DNA of 7,703 nt from an uncultured Clostridia bacterium (GCA_934277655.1 CAKQVC010000085.1:1-7703); one strand, 5' to 3'; shown: positions 1-5,999, counted from the first letter of the stretch. Program-made: numbers and translations. The notes: generated by a model from the sequence alone, not told the origin.

Positions 1-1
1 A

Positions 2-358
2 AACCGGATGACAGAAACGGCAGGGGTAGCTACTTTATCTGTCAATGACTACTATATGGAAAACTGCCGGCGGATTATTGAAAACAGGGAATGGACAGAA
101 GAGCAGCTCCAGAATCTCAATTTCGAAGTTATTCCTTCGAAAGCGAACTTCCTGTTTGCCAGATCAAAAAAAATAGGTGGAGAGCAGTTATACTTGAAGC
201 TGAAAGAAAAAGGCATTCTCGTAAGACATTTTACGAAGAAAAGAATTGAGGAGTACATCCGTATCACGATCGGCACGGGAGAACAGATGGAGATTTTTAT
301 CCGTACTGTAAAGGAAATTCTCAGCTTACTGGAAAGCGGGCAGGAGGGTGCAGAATGA
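2..358 (+). CDS. hisC: Histidinol-phosphate aminotransferase, C-terminal part (5' end outside window)
   Basis: HisC is a PLP-dependent aminotransferase that interconverts imidazole acetol phosphate and L-histidinol phosphate using glutamate. Only about the last 118 codons are present; the frame is open to the left edge, so the first ATG in view (base 8) is an internal methionine, not the start. What remains is the small C-terminal domain of the fold-type I aminotransferases. It has the NRMTETAGVATL helix region, the SKANFLF strand, the KGILVRHF segment and YIRITIGT, whose arginine is the family's substrate carboxylate/phosphate-binding residue. The order and sequence match HisC, and the directly following hisB supports this over other aminotransferases of the family. 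The TGA stop overlaps the hisB ATG (ATGA), so the two are translationally coupled. No frameshift is visible in the part shown. Confidence 0.93.
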   Translation, partial: NRMTETAGVATLSVNDYYMENCRRIIENREWTEEQLQNLNFEVIPSKANFLFARSKKIGGEQLYLKLKEKGILVRHFTKKRIEEYIRITIGTGEQMEIFIRTVKEILSLLESGQEGAE

Positions 359-987
359 ACACAGAATTTACAAATGTAGCGATAACAGATGATAATACTT
401 CTCGTTGCGTGGAAATAAAAAGAACTACAGCGGAAACCGACATACAGCTAACCTTAAATCTGGATGGAGGAGGAAATTCTGAAATAAAAACAGGATGCGG
501 ATTCCTGGATCATATGCTGATCTTGTTTGCCCGTCATGGCAGGTTTGACATCCAGATTACGTGCCAGGGCGATACCTGGGTAGATTATCATCATACGGCA
601 GAGGATATTGGCATTTCTCTGGGACAGGCTTTTCGTCAGGCACTGGGGGATAAAAAGGGGATTTATCGTTATGCAGATACGACCCTGCCAATGGATGAGG
701 CTTTAATCCTTACAGCTGTAGATATTTCGGGAAGAGGAGGCTGTTATTATAAGACAGAGGTGCTGAATGAGAAAGTCGGAGATTTCGATACCGAGCTGGT
801 AGAAGAGTTCTGGCTGGCGTTTACAAGGGAATCTGGAATTACGCTCCACATCTGCCAGCTGGCAGGGAAAAATACACATCATATCTTAGAAGGGATTTTT
901 AAGTCAGCGGCAAGAAGTTTGGGGCATGCAGTCTCAATCAATCAGAGATTTGCAGATGAAATTCCATCGACGAAAGGAACGTTATAA
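355..987 (+). CDS. hisB: Imidazoleglycerol-phosphate dehydratase (monofunctional HisB)
   Basis: This cytoplasmic enzyme converts imidazole glycerol phosphate to imidazole acetol phosphate (histidine pathway step 6). It is 210 residues long, slightly over the usual ~195, because about 15 residues precede the conserved RTTAETDI segment (23-30). Visible family signatures are GFLDHML (49-55), HHTAED (79-84), MDEA (113-116) and NTHHILEGIFK (173-183); their His and Glu residues bind the Mn ions. The protein ends with the typical PSTKGTL. No histidinol-phosphatase domain is fused, unlike the enterobacterial bifunctional HisB, so that step needs a separate enzyme. The ATG overlaps the hisC stop and has GGAGGG at 343-348 with a 6-nt spacer, which supports this start despite the N-terminal extension. 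The TAA overlaps the hisH ATG as TAATG. Confidence 0.97.
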   Translation: MNTEFTNVAITDDNTSRCVEIKRTTAETDIQLTLNLDGGGNSEIKTGCGFLDHMLILFARHGRFDIQITCQGDTWVDYHHTAEDIGISLGQAFRQALGDKKGIYRYADTTLPMDEALILTAVDISGRGGCYYKTEVLNEKVGDFDTELVEEFWLAFTRESGITLHICQLAGKNTHHILEGIFKSAARSLGHAVSINQRFADEIPSTKGTL

Positions 988-1673
988 TGATTGCAATTAT
1001 TGATTACGGCGTTGGAAATCTGTTTTCACTGCAGTCTTCACTTCGGTATATCGGTGCGGAGGTTGAGGTAACTGCTGATGAAGAAAAAATAAGACATGCC
1101 GACAAGTTGATCCTGCCCGGTGTCGGAGCCTTTTCGGATGCGGCTGCTAAATTACGTGCAACAGGGCTGGACAAGGTTATCAAGGAGGAAGCTGCGAAAG
1201 GAAAAGAACTAATGGGTATCTGTCTGGGCATGCAGCTTTTGTTTGAAAAAAGTTATGAATACGGCGAGCATGAAGGTCTGGGGCTGTTAAAGGGAACAGT
1301 CATCCCAATGGAAAATACGATTCCTTCTCAGCTGAAGATTCCGCATATTGGGTGGAACCGTCTGCGTTTTCGGAAAGATAGCCCGCTTCTGCGCTATATA
1401 AAAGAAAATGATTTTGTCTACTTCGTACATTCCTACTATGCTGTAGATTGTGAGGAAAGTCTGCTTGCGACAACCGATTATGGAAAAGAAATGACAGCGG
1501 CTGTAGAACTGAGAAATATCAAAGGGTGTCAGTTCCATCCAGAAAAAAGTGGACAAGTAGGACTGAATATTTTAAGGGGCTTCTGCGAAGAAGAAACTGC
1601 CTCGAACTCAAAGATCGAGGAGGCAGAAGCAAGATCAGCAGATACGGAAAACCGAAAAGGAGGCAGAGCATGA
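987..1673 (+). CDS. hisH: Imidazole glycerol phosphate synthase, glutamine amidotransferase subunit
   Basis: HisH is the glutaminase half of the HisHF synthase. It releases ammonia from glutamine and channels it to HisF. The class I amidotransferase triad is intact: Cys79 in GICLGMQLLF, with His184 and Glu186 in QFHPEKSG. Other family markers are IIDYGVGNL at the N-terminus, LPGVGAF (43-49) and PHIGWN (119-124). The length of 228 residues exceeds the usual ~200-205, because about 28 polar and charged residues follow LNILRGF (193-199). This tail ends KGGRA, where the coding sequence runs over the hisA Shine-Dalgarno site. An inverted repeat lies under the tail DNA (1597-1626). The start overlaps the hisB stop (TAATG), with AAAGGAA at 973-979. 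The stop overlaps the hisA ATG (ATGA). The function is secure; the role of the tail is unknown. Confidence 0.97.
   Translation: MIAIIDYGVGNLFSLQSSLRYIGAEVEVTADEEKIRHADKLILPGVGAFSDAAAKLRATGLDKVIKEEAAKGKELMGICLGMQLLFEKSYEYGEHEGLGLLKGTVIPMENTIPSQLKIPHIGWNRLRFRKDSPLLRYIKENDFVYFVHSYYAVDCEESLLATTDYGKEMTAAVELRNIKGCQFHPEKSGQVGLNILRGFCEEETASNSKIEEAEARSADTENRKGGRA
1657..1663 (+). promoter_or_regulatory. Shine-Dalgarno site that fixes the hisA start
   Basis: AAGGAGG lies 6 nt before the ATG at 1670, inside the last codons of hisH. The hisA frame is open further upstream to an ATG at 1526. That upstream stretch overlaps hisH, has no similarity to HisA, and would place the conserved FPAID segment far from the N-terminus. 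The start at 1670 is therefore the real one. Confidence 0.85.
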
Positions 1674-2383
1674 TCATTTTTCCGGCTATAGACCTTTATG
1701 ACAAAAAAGCGGTTCGGCTGCTGAAAGGTGATTATCAGCAGATGACAGTGTACAGTGAGAATCCTGTTGAAATTGCCAGAGATTTTGAAAAACAGGGTGC
1801 TTCCTGGATCCATATGGTGGATCTTGAGGGAGCCAAAGATGGAAATACACCAAATCTGGAAATTGTAAAGCAGGTGGCAGCTGAAACCAGGCTAAAAGTG
1901 GAGATCGGCGGAGGAATCCGCAGTATGGAGGTTATTGAGACATATATTTCAGGAGGTGTCAGCAGAGTGATCCTGGGGACGGCAGCTGTGAATGACGAGG
2001 CTTTCCTTCGGGAAGCTGTCAGCAGATATGGAGAAAAAATTGCAGTCGGGGCGGATGTCAAAGATGGCAGGATTGCAATCAAAGGATGGCTGCAGCAGTC
2101 TGAACTGACTCTGGAAGAATTTCTGGACAACATGCAGAAAATTGGAATCCACAATATCATCTGCACCGATATTTCCAGGGATGGTGCTATGAGAGGGACC
2201 AACTTGAAGCTTTATGAAGAACTTTCTAAAAAATATGATATGGATATTACAGCATCTGGCGGTGTTTCTTCCATGGATGATGTGAGGAAACTACGAAAGA
2301 TGGATTTATATGGAGCTATTATTGGGAAGGCTTACTATACAGGAGCAATCAATCTGGCAGAAGTAATTGAGGTGGCGAAATGA
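1670..2383 (+). CDS. hisA: ProFAR isomerase (1-(5-phosphoribosyl)-5-[(5-phosphoribosylamino)methylideneamino]imidazole-4-carboxamide isomerase)
   Basis: HisA catalyses the Amadori rearrangement of ProFAR to PRFAR (step 4), giving the substrate of HisF. The protein is 237 residues, the normal family length, and forms a half-duplicated (beta/alpha)8 barrel like HisF. The two catalytic aspartates are visible: Asp8 in FPAIDLYD and Asp129 in GADVKDG. Phosphate-binding loops are seen at GGGIR (80-84) and ASGGVSS (195-201), and DISRDGAMRGTN (167-178) is the conserved second-half loop. The start at 1670 is chosen from the AAGGAGG at 1657-1663 and the ATGA overlap with hisH. A longer reading from 1526 is rejected. 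The TGA stop overlaps the hisF ATG. No odd residues or interruptions were seen. Confidence 0.97.
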   Translation: MIIFPAIDLYDKKAVRLLKGDYQQMTVYSENPVEIARDFEKQGASWIHMVDLEGAKDGNTPNLEIVKQVAAETRLKVEIGGGIRSMEVIETYISGGVSRVILGTAAVNDEAFLREAVSRYGEKIAVGADVKDGRIAIKGWLQQSELTLEEFLDNMQKIGIHNIICTDISRDGAMRGTNLKLYEELSKKYDMDITASGGVSSMDDVRKLRKMDLYGAIIGKAYYTGAINLAEVIEVAK

Positions 2384-3138
2384 TTACAAAAAGAATTATC
2401 CCCTGTCTGGACGTAAAAAACGGAAGAGTAGTCAAAGGTGTGAACTTTCAGGGACTTTCTGATGTTTCTTCTCCGGTAGAGTTGGCCGAATACTATTCCT
2501 CCAATGGCGCAGATGAGCTGGTCTTTTATGATATAACGGCTTCCTTTGAGGAAAGAAAATTGTTTACCGATATTTTGACGGAAGTAGCGTCTAAGATTTT
2601 TATACCGCTTACCGTGGGAGGAGGTATAAATACCGTCAGTGATTTTGACCGTGTGCTGAAATGCGGTGCTGATAAAGTAAGTGTCAACTCAGGTGCGATC
2701 AGAAATCCGTCTTTAATTGAAGAAGCTGCGAAGCTTTACGGAAATCAATGCGTCGTGCTTTCTGCAGATATCAAGCGTATAGACGGAAACTTTCATGTTT
2801 TCGCCAAGGGTGGAAGAGAAGATACCGGAATGGAGGCTATCAGTTGGATCAAAAAGTGTGTTGATCTGGGAGCAGGTGAAGTAGTGGTAAATTCCATCGA
2901 CACGGATGGTGTGAAACAGGGATTTGACATTGAAATGTTGCAGGCGGTATGTGATGCAGTTAATGTTCCGGTTATCGCATCCGGCGGTGCAGGAAGCCAG
3001 AAGGATTTCGTAGATCTTTTTAAAGAAGTTCCTGATATTGATGCAGGACTTGCAGCATCCGTCTTTCATTTTGGAGAAATCCGGATTCCGGATCTGAAAA
3101 AAACGTTAAGCGAAAACGATATCATTGTGAGGTTATAA
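2380..3138 (+). CDS. hisF: Imidazole glycerol phosphate synthase, cyclase subunit
   Basis: HisF uses ammonia delivered by HisH to convert PRFAR to imidazole glycerol phosphate and AICAR; AICAR feeds back into purine synthesis. The 252-residue length is typical. The catalytic aspartates are Asp11 in IIPCLDVK and Asp130 in LSADIKR. Phosphate-binding loops are TVGGGIN (78-84) and ASGGAGS (200-206). NSIDTDGVKQGFD (171-183) and the DAGLAASVFHFGE segment near the C-terminus are also characteristic. The DITASFEER region is a mild variant of the more usual DITAS.EGR. The ATG lies in the ATGA overlap with hisA, with GAGGTGG at 2369-2375 as ribosome-binding site. The stop is 1 nt before the hisIE start. 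It probably forms a heterodimer with the HisH encoded two genes upstream. Confidence 0.97.
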   Translation: MITKRIIPCLDVKNGRVVKGVNFQGLSDVSSPVELAEYYSSNGADELVFYDITASFEERKLFTDILTEVASKIFIPLTVGGGINTVSDFDRVLKCGADKVSVNSGAIRNPSLIEEAAKLYGNQCVVLSADIKRIDGNFHVFAKGGREDTGMEAISWIKKCVDLGAGEVVVNSIDTDGVKQGFDIEMLQAVCDAVNVPVIASGGAGSQKDFVDLFKEVPDIDAGLAASVFHFGEIRIPDLKKTLSENDIIVRL

Positions 3139-3139
3139 A

Positions 3140-3799
3140 ATGAAAAAAATGTTAGATATCAATCAGTTAAAATTTGATGAAAAGGGACTGATCCCGGCAG
3201 TTGTGGTAGATGCCATTACCAAGCAGGTGCTGACGGTTGCCTATATGAATAAAGAAAGTCTGGAAATCTCCATGAAAGAAGAAATGACATGCTTCTGGAG
3301 CAGATCCCGGCAGGAACTCTGGAGAAAAGGAGAAACCAGCGGCAATCGGCAGCATATCGTAAGTATTACAGCAGACTGTGATGGAGATGCATTGACGGTT
3401 GTAGTTGAAAAAGATGGTCCGGCATGTCATACCGGGGAAGAAAGCTGCTTTTTCCAGCCTGTATGGCAGAGCGAGAGTCTGAACGAATTCAGCCTGCAAC
3501 AGCTCTACGGGCTTCTGGAAGGAAGAAAGGAAGAAAAGCCGGAAGGTTCTTATACGACTTATCTGTTTGAAAAGGGAATTGATAAAATACTGAAAAAAGT
3601 AGGGGAAGAATCTACGGAAGTGATCATTGCAGCGAAAGCAGATGATAGGAAAGAGACAGTCTATGAAATTGCAGACCTTGCTTATCACGTTATGGTTCTT
3701 ATGGTTCAGATGGGAATCTCCTGCGAGGATGTCCACAGAGAACTGGCTTCTCGTCACATTATCGATCATAAAGTGAAACAGGAAAAGATGACGAAATAA
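3140..3799 (+). CDS. hisIE: Bifunctional phosphoribosyl-AMP cyclohydrolase / phosphoribosyl-ATP pyrophosphatase
   Basis: This fusion carries out steps 2 and 3 of histidine synthesis: the C-terminal HisE domain hydrolyses PR-ATP to PR-AMP, and the N-terminal HisI domain opens the adenine ring. It has 219 residues. HisI spans about 17-107, with FWSRSRQELWRKGETSGN (52-69), the DCDGD metal site (79-83), and Cys80, Cys96 and Cys103 (CHTGEESC) as the expected zinc ligands. HisE spans about 118-210, with GEESTE (155-160) and EIADLAYH (176-183) supplying the acidic Mg-binding residues of this MazG-like fold. The ATG at 3140 is preferred over the in-frame ATG at 3149, because GAGG at 3129-3132 sits 7 nt from the former and 16 nt from the latter. 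It is the last gene of the his operon in this window; a convergent gene follows. Confidence 0.97.
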   Translation: MKKMLDINQLKFDEKGLIPAVVVDAITKQVLTVAYMNKESLEISMKEEMTCFWSRSRQELWRKGETSGNRQHIVSITADCDGDALTVVVEKDGPACHTGEESCFFQPVWQSESLNEFSLQQLYGLLEGRKEEKPEGSYTTYLFEKGIDKILKKVGEESTEVIIAAKADDRKETVYEIADLAYHVMVLMVQMGISCEDVHRELASRHIIDHKVKQEKMTK

Positions 3800-3826
3800 G
3801 AAAGAATTTAATAAAAAGTCTTTCTT
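3798..3826 (+). terminator. AT-rich hairpin at the end of hisIE (weak terminator candidate)
   Basis: AAGAAAGA (3798-3805) and TCTTTCTT (3819-3826) form a perfect 8-bp inverted repeat with a 13-nt loop, starting inside the hisIE stop codon. The stem has only 2 G-C pairs and is followed by TAATAAAAA rather than a T-run. It is at best a weak terminator for the his operon or a 3'-end stabilising structure. The stronger structure is immediately downstream. Confidence 0.35.
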
Positions 3827-3835
3827 TAATAAAAA

Positions 3836-3917
3836 GGCTGCCCGGCAGTCTGCTGATCTGTTTTCGAATACAGGTGCATTCAAGTCTGTATTCAGAATCA
3901 GCAGAGCCAGGGCAGTC
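3836..3917. terminator. Large three-tier hairpin between convergent hisIE and nhaC, probable bidirectional terminator
   Basis: Nested inverted repeats are read directly. The outer stem is GGCTGCCC (3836-3843) with GGGCAGTC (3910-3917), one G-T pair; GGC/GCC (3844-3846 / 3906-3908) extends it. The middle stem is TCTGCTGAT (3849-3857) with ATCAGCAGA (3897-3905), perfect. The inner stem is GAATACAG (3866-3873) with CTGTATTC (3886-3893), perfect, with a 12-nt loop. On the minus strand the stem is followed at once by TTTTT (complement of 3831-3835), a good terminator for nhaC transcripts. On the plus strand TTTTT comes at 3924-3928, 6 nt after the stem, so it could also stop the his operon. The structure is much longer than a simple intrinsic terminator. 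Confidence 0.7.
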
Positions 3918-3963
3918 TCGCTCTTTTTATATCTATTTATTTATCATCTTATTCTGTAAGGTA

Positions 3964-4006
3964 ATCCATGCTCGGCCAGGAGAACCAATCCTGGTCTCAA
4001 ATGGAT
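3964..4006 (+). other. Two-tier hairpin in the hisIE-nhaC gap
   Basis: The outer stem is ATCCAT (3964-3969) with ATGGAT (4001-4006). A 4x4 internal loop follows, then GGCCAGGA (3974-3981) pairs with TCCTGGTC (3989-3996) around a 7-nt loop. On the plus strand the only imperfect pair is G-U; on the minus strand it would be an A-C mismatch. No T-run follows on either strand, so it is not an obvious terminator. It may be a 3'-UTR element of either neighbour or part of a small RNA; its function is unknown. Confidence 0.45.
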
Positions 4007-4044
4007 CTTAACCCTACGCATCATCATCCTTTACACAAATTTCA

Positions 4045-4061
4045 ATTTCGCTATGCGAAAT
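4045..4061. repeat. Short perfect inverted repeat just downstream of nhaC
   Basis: ATTTCGC (4045-4051), TAT, GCGAAAT (4055-4061) form a perfect 7-bp stem about 14 nt past the nhaC stop on the minus strand. No T-run follows, so it is more likely a 3'-end structure than a strong terminator. The T-run terminator for nhaC is probably the hairpin at 3836-3917. Confidence 0.35.
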
Positions 4062-4075
4062 GACAATGTGCTATA

Positions 4076-5578
4076 TTAAACTAATTCTCCGGCATCGGCT
4101 CTTGCCTGTTCTTCCGGTGTCATCTTAGTAACAGTAATGCCGACGAACGCAAGAACTAATGTTACCAGCGGAGTCACATAGTTGAATACTGCCCATGGCA
4201 GATAAGTTGCAGTGGTAACTCCGAGAGTAGCTGCGATGTACATTCCGCATGTGTTCCAAGGAACCAGGCAGGAAGTAACAGTACCGGCAGATTCCAGTGC
4301 ATTGGAAAGTGATTTCGGATGGATGCCGGCTTTTCTGTAAGCATCTGCGTACATTCTTCCCGGAATCAGGATGGAGATGTACTGTTCAGGCATTACGACG
4401 TTGGAAGCAATACAAGTAACTTCTGTTGCAGCAACCAGTCCTGCACCGCTTTTGACAACTTTTGTGATCTTATTGATAATAACTTCCAGTTGTCTTGTTT
4501 CTTCCATGATTCCTCCGAACATCATAGCAATGATGGTCATCAAGATGGAAGAAGACATGTTCATCAATCCACCGGTTGTCAGCAGATTATCAAGAGACTC
4601 GATACCGGTATTACATACAAAACCATTTCTTGCTACACTTAAAATATCTCCAAACGTTGCACCAGTGTGCAGAAGCTCCAGGCTGTCTCCATCGTAGATT
4701 GCAACATTGCCTTGGAAAAACGGAGCAAGTATAGCTGCAGAGATAACACCCAGCGTGATTCCCGGAATAGCCGGTACTTTTAATGCGATTGCCAGGATAA
4801 CCACTACAGGAGGCAGTAACAGAATCGGGTTAATATTGAATGTTTCCTGAAGTCCATTCATCAGAGCATTTACCTGCTCTGCTTCAACAGCACCGTTTGC
4901 TGCATGTTTGAATCCGTAAATCCCGAAGAAAACCAGTGTGATTACATAAGAAATTAAAGTAGCTTTTATCATATATTTTACATGCGTAAAAATGTCGGTT
5001 CCTGCCATTGCAGGTGCGAGGTTGGTTGTATCGGAGAGTGGTGATAATTTATCTCCAAAATATGCTCCGGCAAGAATTGCACCGGCAGTAGGACCGATCG
5101 GCATGCCAAGCCCCTGAGAAATACCAACAAGAGCAAGTCCCATGGTTCCCATAGTTCCCCAGGATGTACCTGTAGCAAGGGAAGTGATGGAGCAGATCAG
5201 AATGCTGGCGATCAGGAAGAAAGATGGCGACAGCAGCTTCAGTCCATAGTAGATCATGGTTGGGATCGTACCGGAAAGCAGCCAGACACCGACCATCATA
5301 CCGACGATGGCAAGGATTAAAATCGCCTGCATAGCACGGGAGATTCCCTTGATCATCATTTCTTCGATAGCACCCCACTTATATCCCAGTCTCAGAGATA
5401 TCAGTACTGCGATAATAACTCCGATGAACATTGGAATGTGTGGATCAACGCCGAAGACCACGATACCGATGGACATGACGATAATCAGACCCAGAAACGA
5501 CACGATCGCTTCCCAGAAATAAGGAAGACGAGGCTCTTTGGTGGTTGCACCATCCTTTTCTTTTACTTCTTTGCTCAT
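4076..5578 (-). CDS. nhaC: NhaC-family Na+/H+ antiporter
   Basis: This integral membrane secondary transporter has 500 residues, close to the family norm. After a short charged N-terminus (1-17), hydrophobic helices fill the chain. Family signatures are LATGTSWGTMGTMG (134-147) and GAYFGDKLSPLSDTTNLAPA (171-190), a segment shared by NhaC and the malate/lactate antiporter MleN. A C-terminal ISILIPGRMYADAYRKAGI and ESAGTVTSCLVPWNTCGMY region is also conserved. It would exchange cytoplasmic Na+ for external H+, or couple such exchange to an organic acid; sequence alone does not separate NhaC from MleN-like specificity. The start at 5578 is supported by AAAGGAG at 5594-5588 with a 9-nt spacer. 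It stands alone on this strand, convergent with the his operon and divergent from the nuclease gene, with its own promoter. Confidence 0.93.
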   Translation of the reverse strand: MSKEVKEKDGATTKEPRLPYFWEAIVSFLGLIIVMSIGIVVFGVDPHIPMFIGVIIAVLISLRLGYKWGAIEEMMIKGISRAMQAILILAIVGMMVGVWLLSGTIPTMIYYGLKLLSPSFFLIASILICSITSLATGTSWGTMGTMGLALVGISQGLGMPIGPTAGAILAGAYFGDKLSPLSDTTNLAPAMAGTDIFTHVKYMIKATLISYVITLVFFGIYGFKHAANGAVEAEQVNALMNGLQETFNINPILLLPPVVVILAIALKVPAIPGITLGVISAAILAPFFQGNVAIYDGDSLELLHTGATFGDILSVARNGFVCNTGIESLDNLLTTGGLMNMSSSILMTIIAMMFGGIMEETRQLEVIINKITKVVKSGAGLVAATEVTCIASNVVMPEQYISILIPGRMYADAYRKAGIHPKSLSNALESAGTVTSCLVPWNTCGMYIAATLGVTTATYLPWAVFNYVTPLVTLVLAFVGITVTKMTPEEQARADAGELV

Positions 5579-5635
5579 TTTTTCATTCTCCTTTAAAACA
5601 TAAACAAAATAAATAAATATGAATGCTATATTTTT

Positions 5636-5664
5636 ATCATACTATGTATTAGCTCGAAAAGCAA
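5636..5664 (-). promoter_or_regulatory. Sigma-A type promoter for nhaC
   Basis: Reading the minus strand, TTGCTT (5664-5659) and TATGAT (5641-5636) are separated by exactly 17 bp, close to the TTGACA/TATAAT consensus. Transcription would start near 5629, giving a leader of about 50 nt that ends in the AAAGGAG ribosome-binding site. The leader is AT-rich and too short for a known large riboswitch. TCGAAA occurs at 5654-5659 and 5674-5679, exactly 20 bp apart, and TTGTC/GACAA (5671-5675 / 5683-5687) forms a dyad just upstream of the -35. These are possible operator elements. Confidence 0.65.
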
Positions 5665-5838
5665 GCAAAATTGTCGAAAGCAGACAAAAATACAAAATAC
5701 ATAATGCAAAATATTGTGTATAAATACAACTAAAACTGTTTAAAAATACATAAAAAACAGGCGGGCAGTAATTCCTGAAAAATGTATATAAATGGTAGAA
5801 ATCTTAAGTGCAGGTGCCAAGAAATTGCTGCTGAAAAA

Positions 5839-5867
5839 TTGCTTTTTTTACTTTGTAGTGCTATACT
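5839..5867 (+). promoter_or_regulatory. Sigma-A type promoter for the nuclease gene
   Basis: TTGCTT (5839-5844) and TATACT (5862-5867) are separated by 17 bp. Each hexamer differs from consensus at only one or two positions. Transcription would begin near 5874, leaving a leader of about 165 nt before the nuclease ATG. That leader contains the hairpin at 5890-5911 and the small ORF at 5931. The -35 hexamer is the same as that of the divergent nhaC promoter. Confidence 0.6.
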
Positions 5868-5889
5868 GGGTAAGGGTTTACATTAACTG

Positions 5890-5911
5890 ATTTCTTTGTT
5901 AAAAAAGAAAT
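5890..5911 (+). repeat. Hairpin in the nuclease 5' leader
   Basis: ATTTCTTT (5890-5897) pairs perfectly with AAAGAAAT (5904-5911) around a 6-nt loop. It can be extended by CTGA (5887-5890 region) and TCAG (5916-5919) if TAAT is bulged. It lies about 15 nt after the predicted transcription start. No T-run follows, so this is a leader structure rather than a terminator. Confidence 0.4.
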
Positions 5912-5930
5912 TAATTCAGCAGCAGGTGCA

Positions 5931-5999
5931 ATGCGTCGAAAGAGAAAGACGTCAAATGTGCAATCTGAAAATACAGCGACGACATTGATAAAAAAGTAA
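5931..5999 (+). CDS. Possible 22-codon leader ORF upstream of the nuclease
   Basis: The ATG at 5931 opens a 22-codon frame starting MRRKRKTSNVQ and ending TLIKK, stop TAA at 5997-5999. It is preceded by AGGTG about 5 nt upstream and falls inside the predicted leader of the nuclease mRNA, 39 nt before the nuclease ATG. The peptide is basic with no hydrophobic stretch. No family is recognised. It could be a translated leader peptide or a chance frame; the ribosome-binding site is only moderate. Confidence 0.25.
   Translation: MRRKRKTSNVQSENTATTLIKK

Larger units (their letters stand above)
5826..5924. repeat. 10-bp inverted repeat flanking the nuclease promoter
   Basis: TGCTGCTGAA (5826-5835) and TTCAGCAGCA (5915-5924) are exact reverse complements. 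The left arm is just upstream of the -35 and the right arm in the transcribed leader. GCAGGTGC also occurs directly at 5810-5817 and 5922-5929, next to each arm. Because one arm is outside the transcript, any role would be at the DNA level, for example a pair of operator half-sites. Chance is not excluded. Confidence 0.35.

Noticed and set aside
1526..1669. N-terminal extension of hisA starting at 1526
   Set aside because: It overlaps hisH, lacks HisA similarity, and a strong Shine-Dalgarno site precedes the ATG at 1670, which gives the normal family length.
1735..2202. 155-codon minus-strand frame across hisA
   Set aside because: It is antisense to an intact, catalytically complete hisA. 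It is Ser/Pro/Ile-rich shadow translation without family features.
3167..3883. 238-codon open frame on the minus strand across hisIE
   Set aside because: It is fully antisense to hisIE, whose domains and catalytic residues are intact. The translation has no recognisable family pattern and looks like codon-mirror noise.
3930..4044. tRNA or tRNA-like gene in the hisIE-nhaC gap
   Set aside because: The hairpins there do not form a cloverleaf. No T-loop GTTCRA or acceptor pairing with the right spacing was found.
5579..5629. Ion-sensing riboswitch upstream of nhaC
   Set aside because: The predicted leader is only about 50 nt, AT-rich, and shows no stable stem or conserved core that I could recognise.
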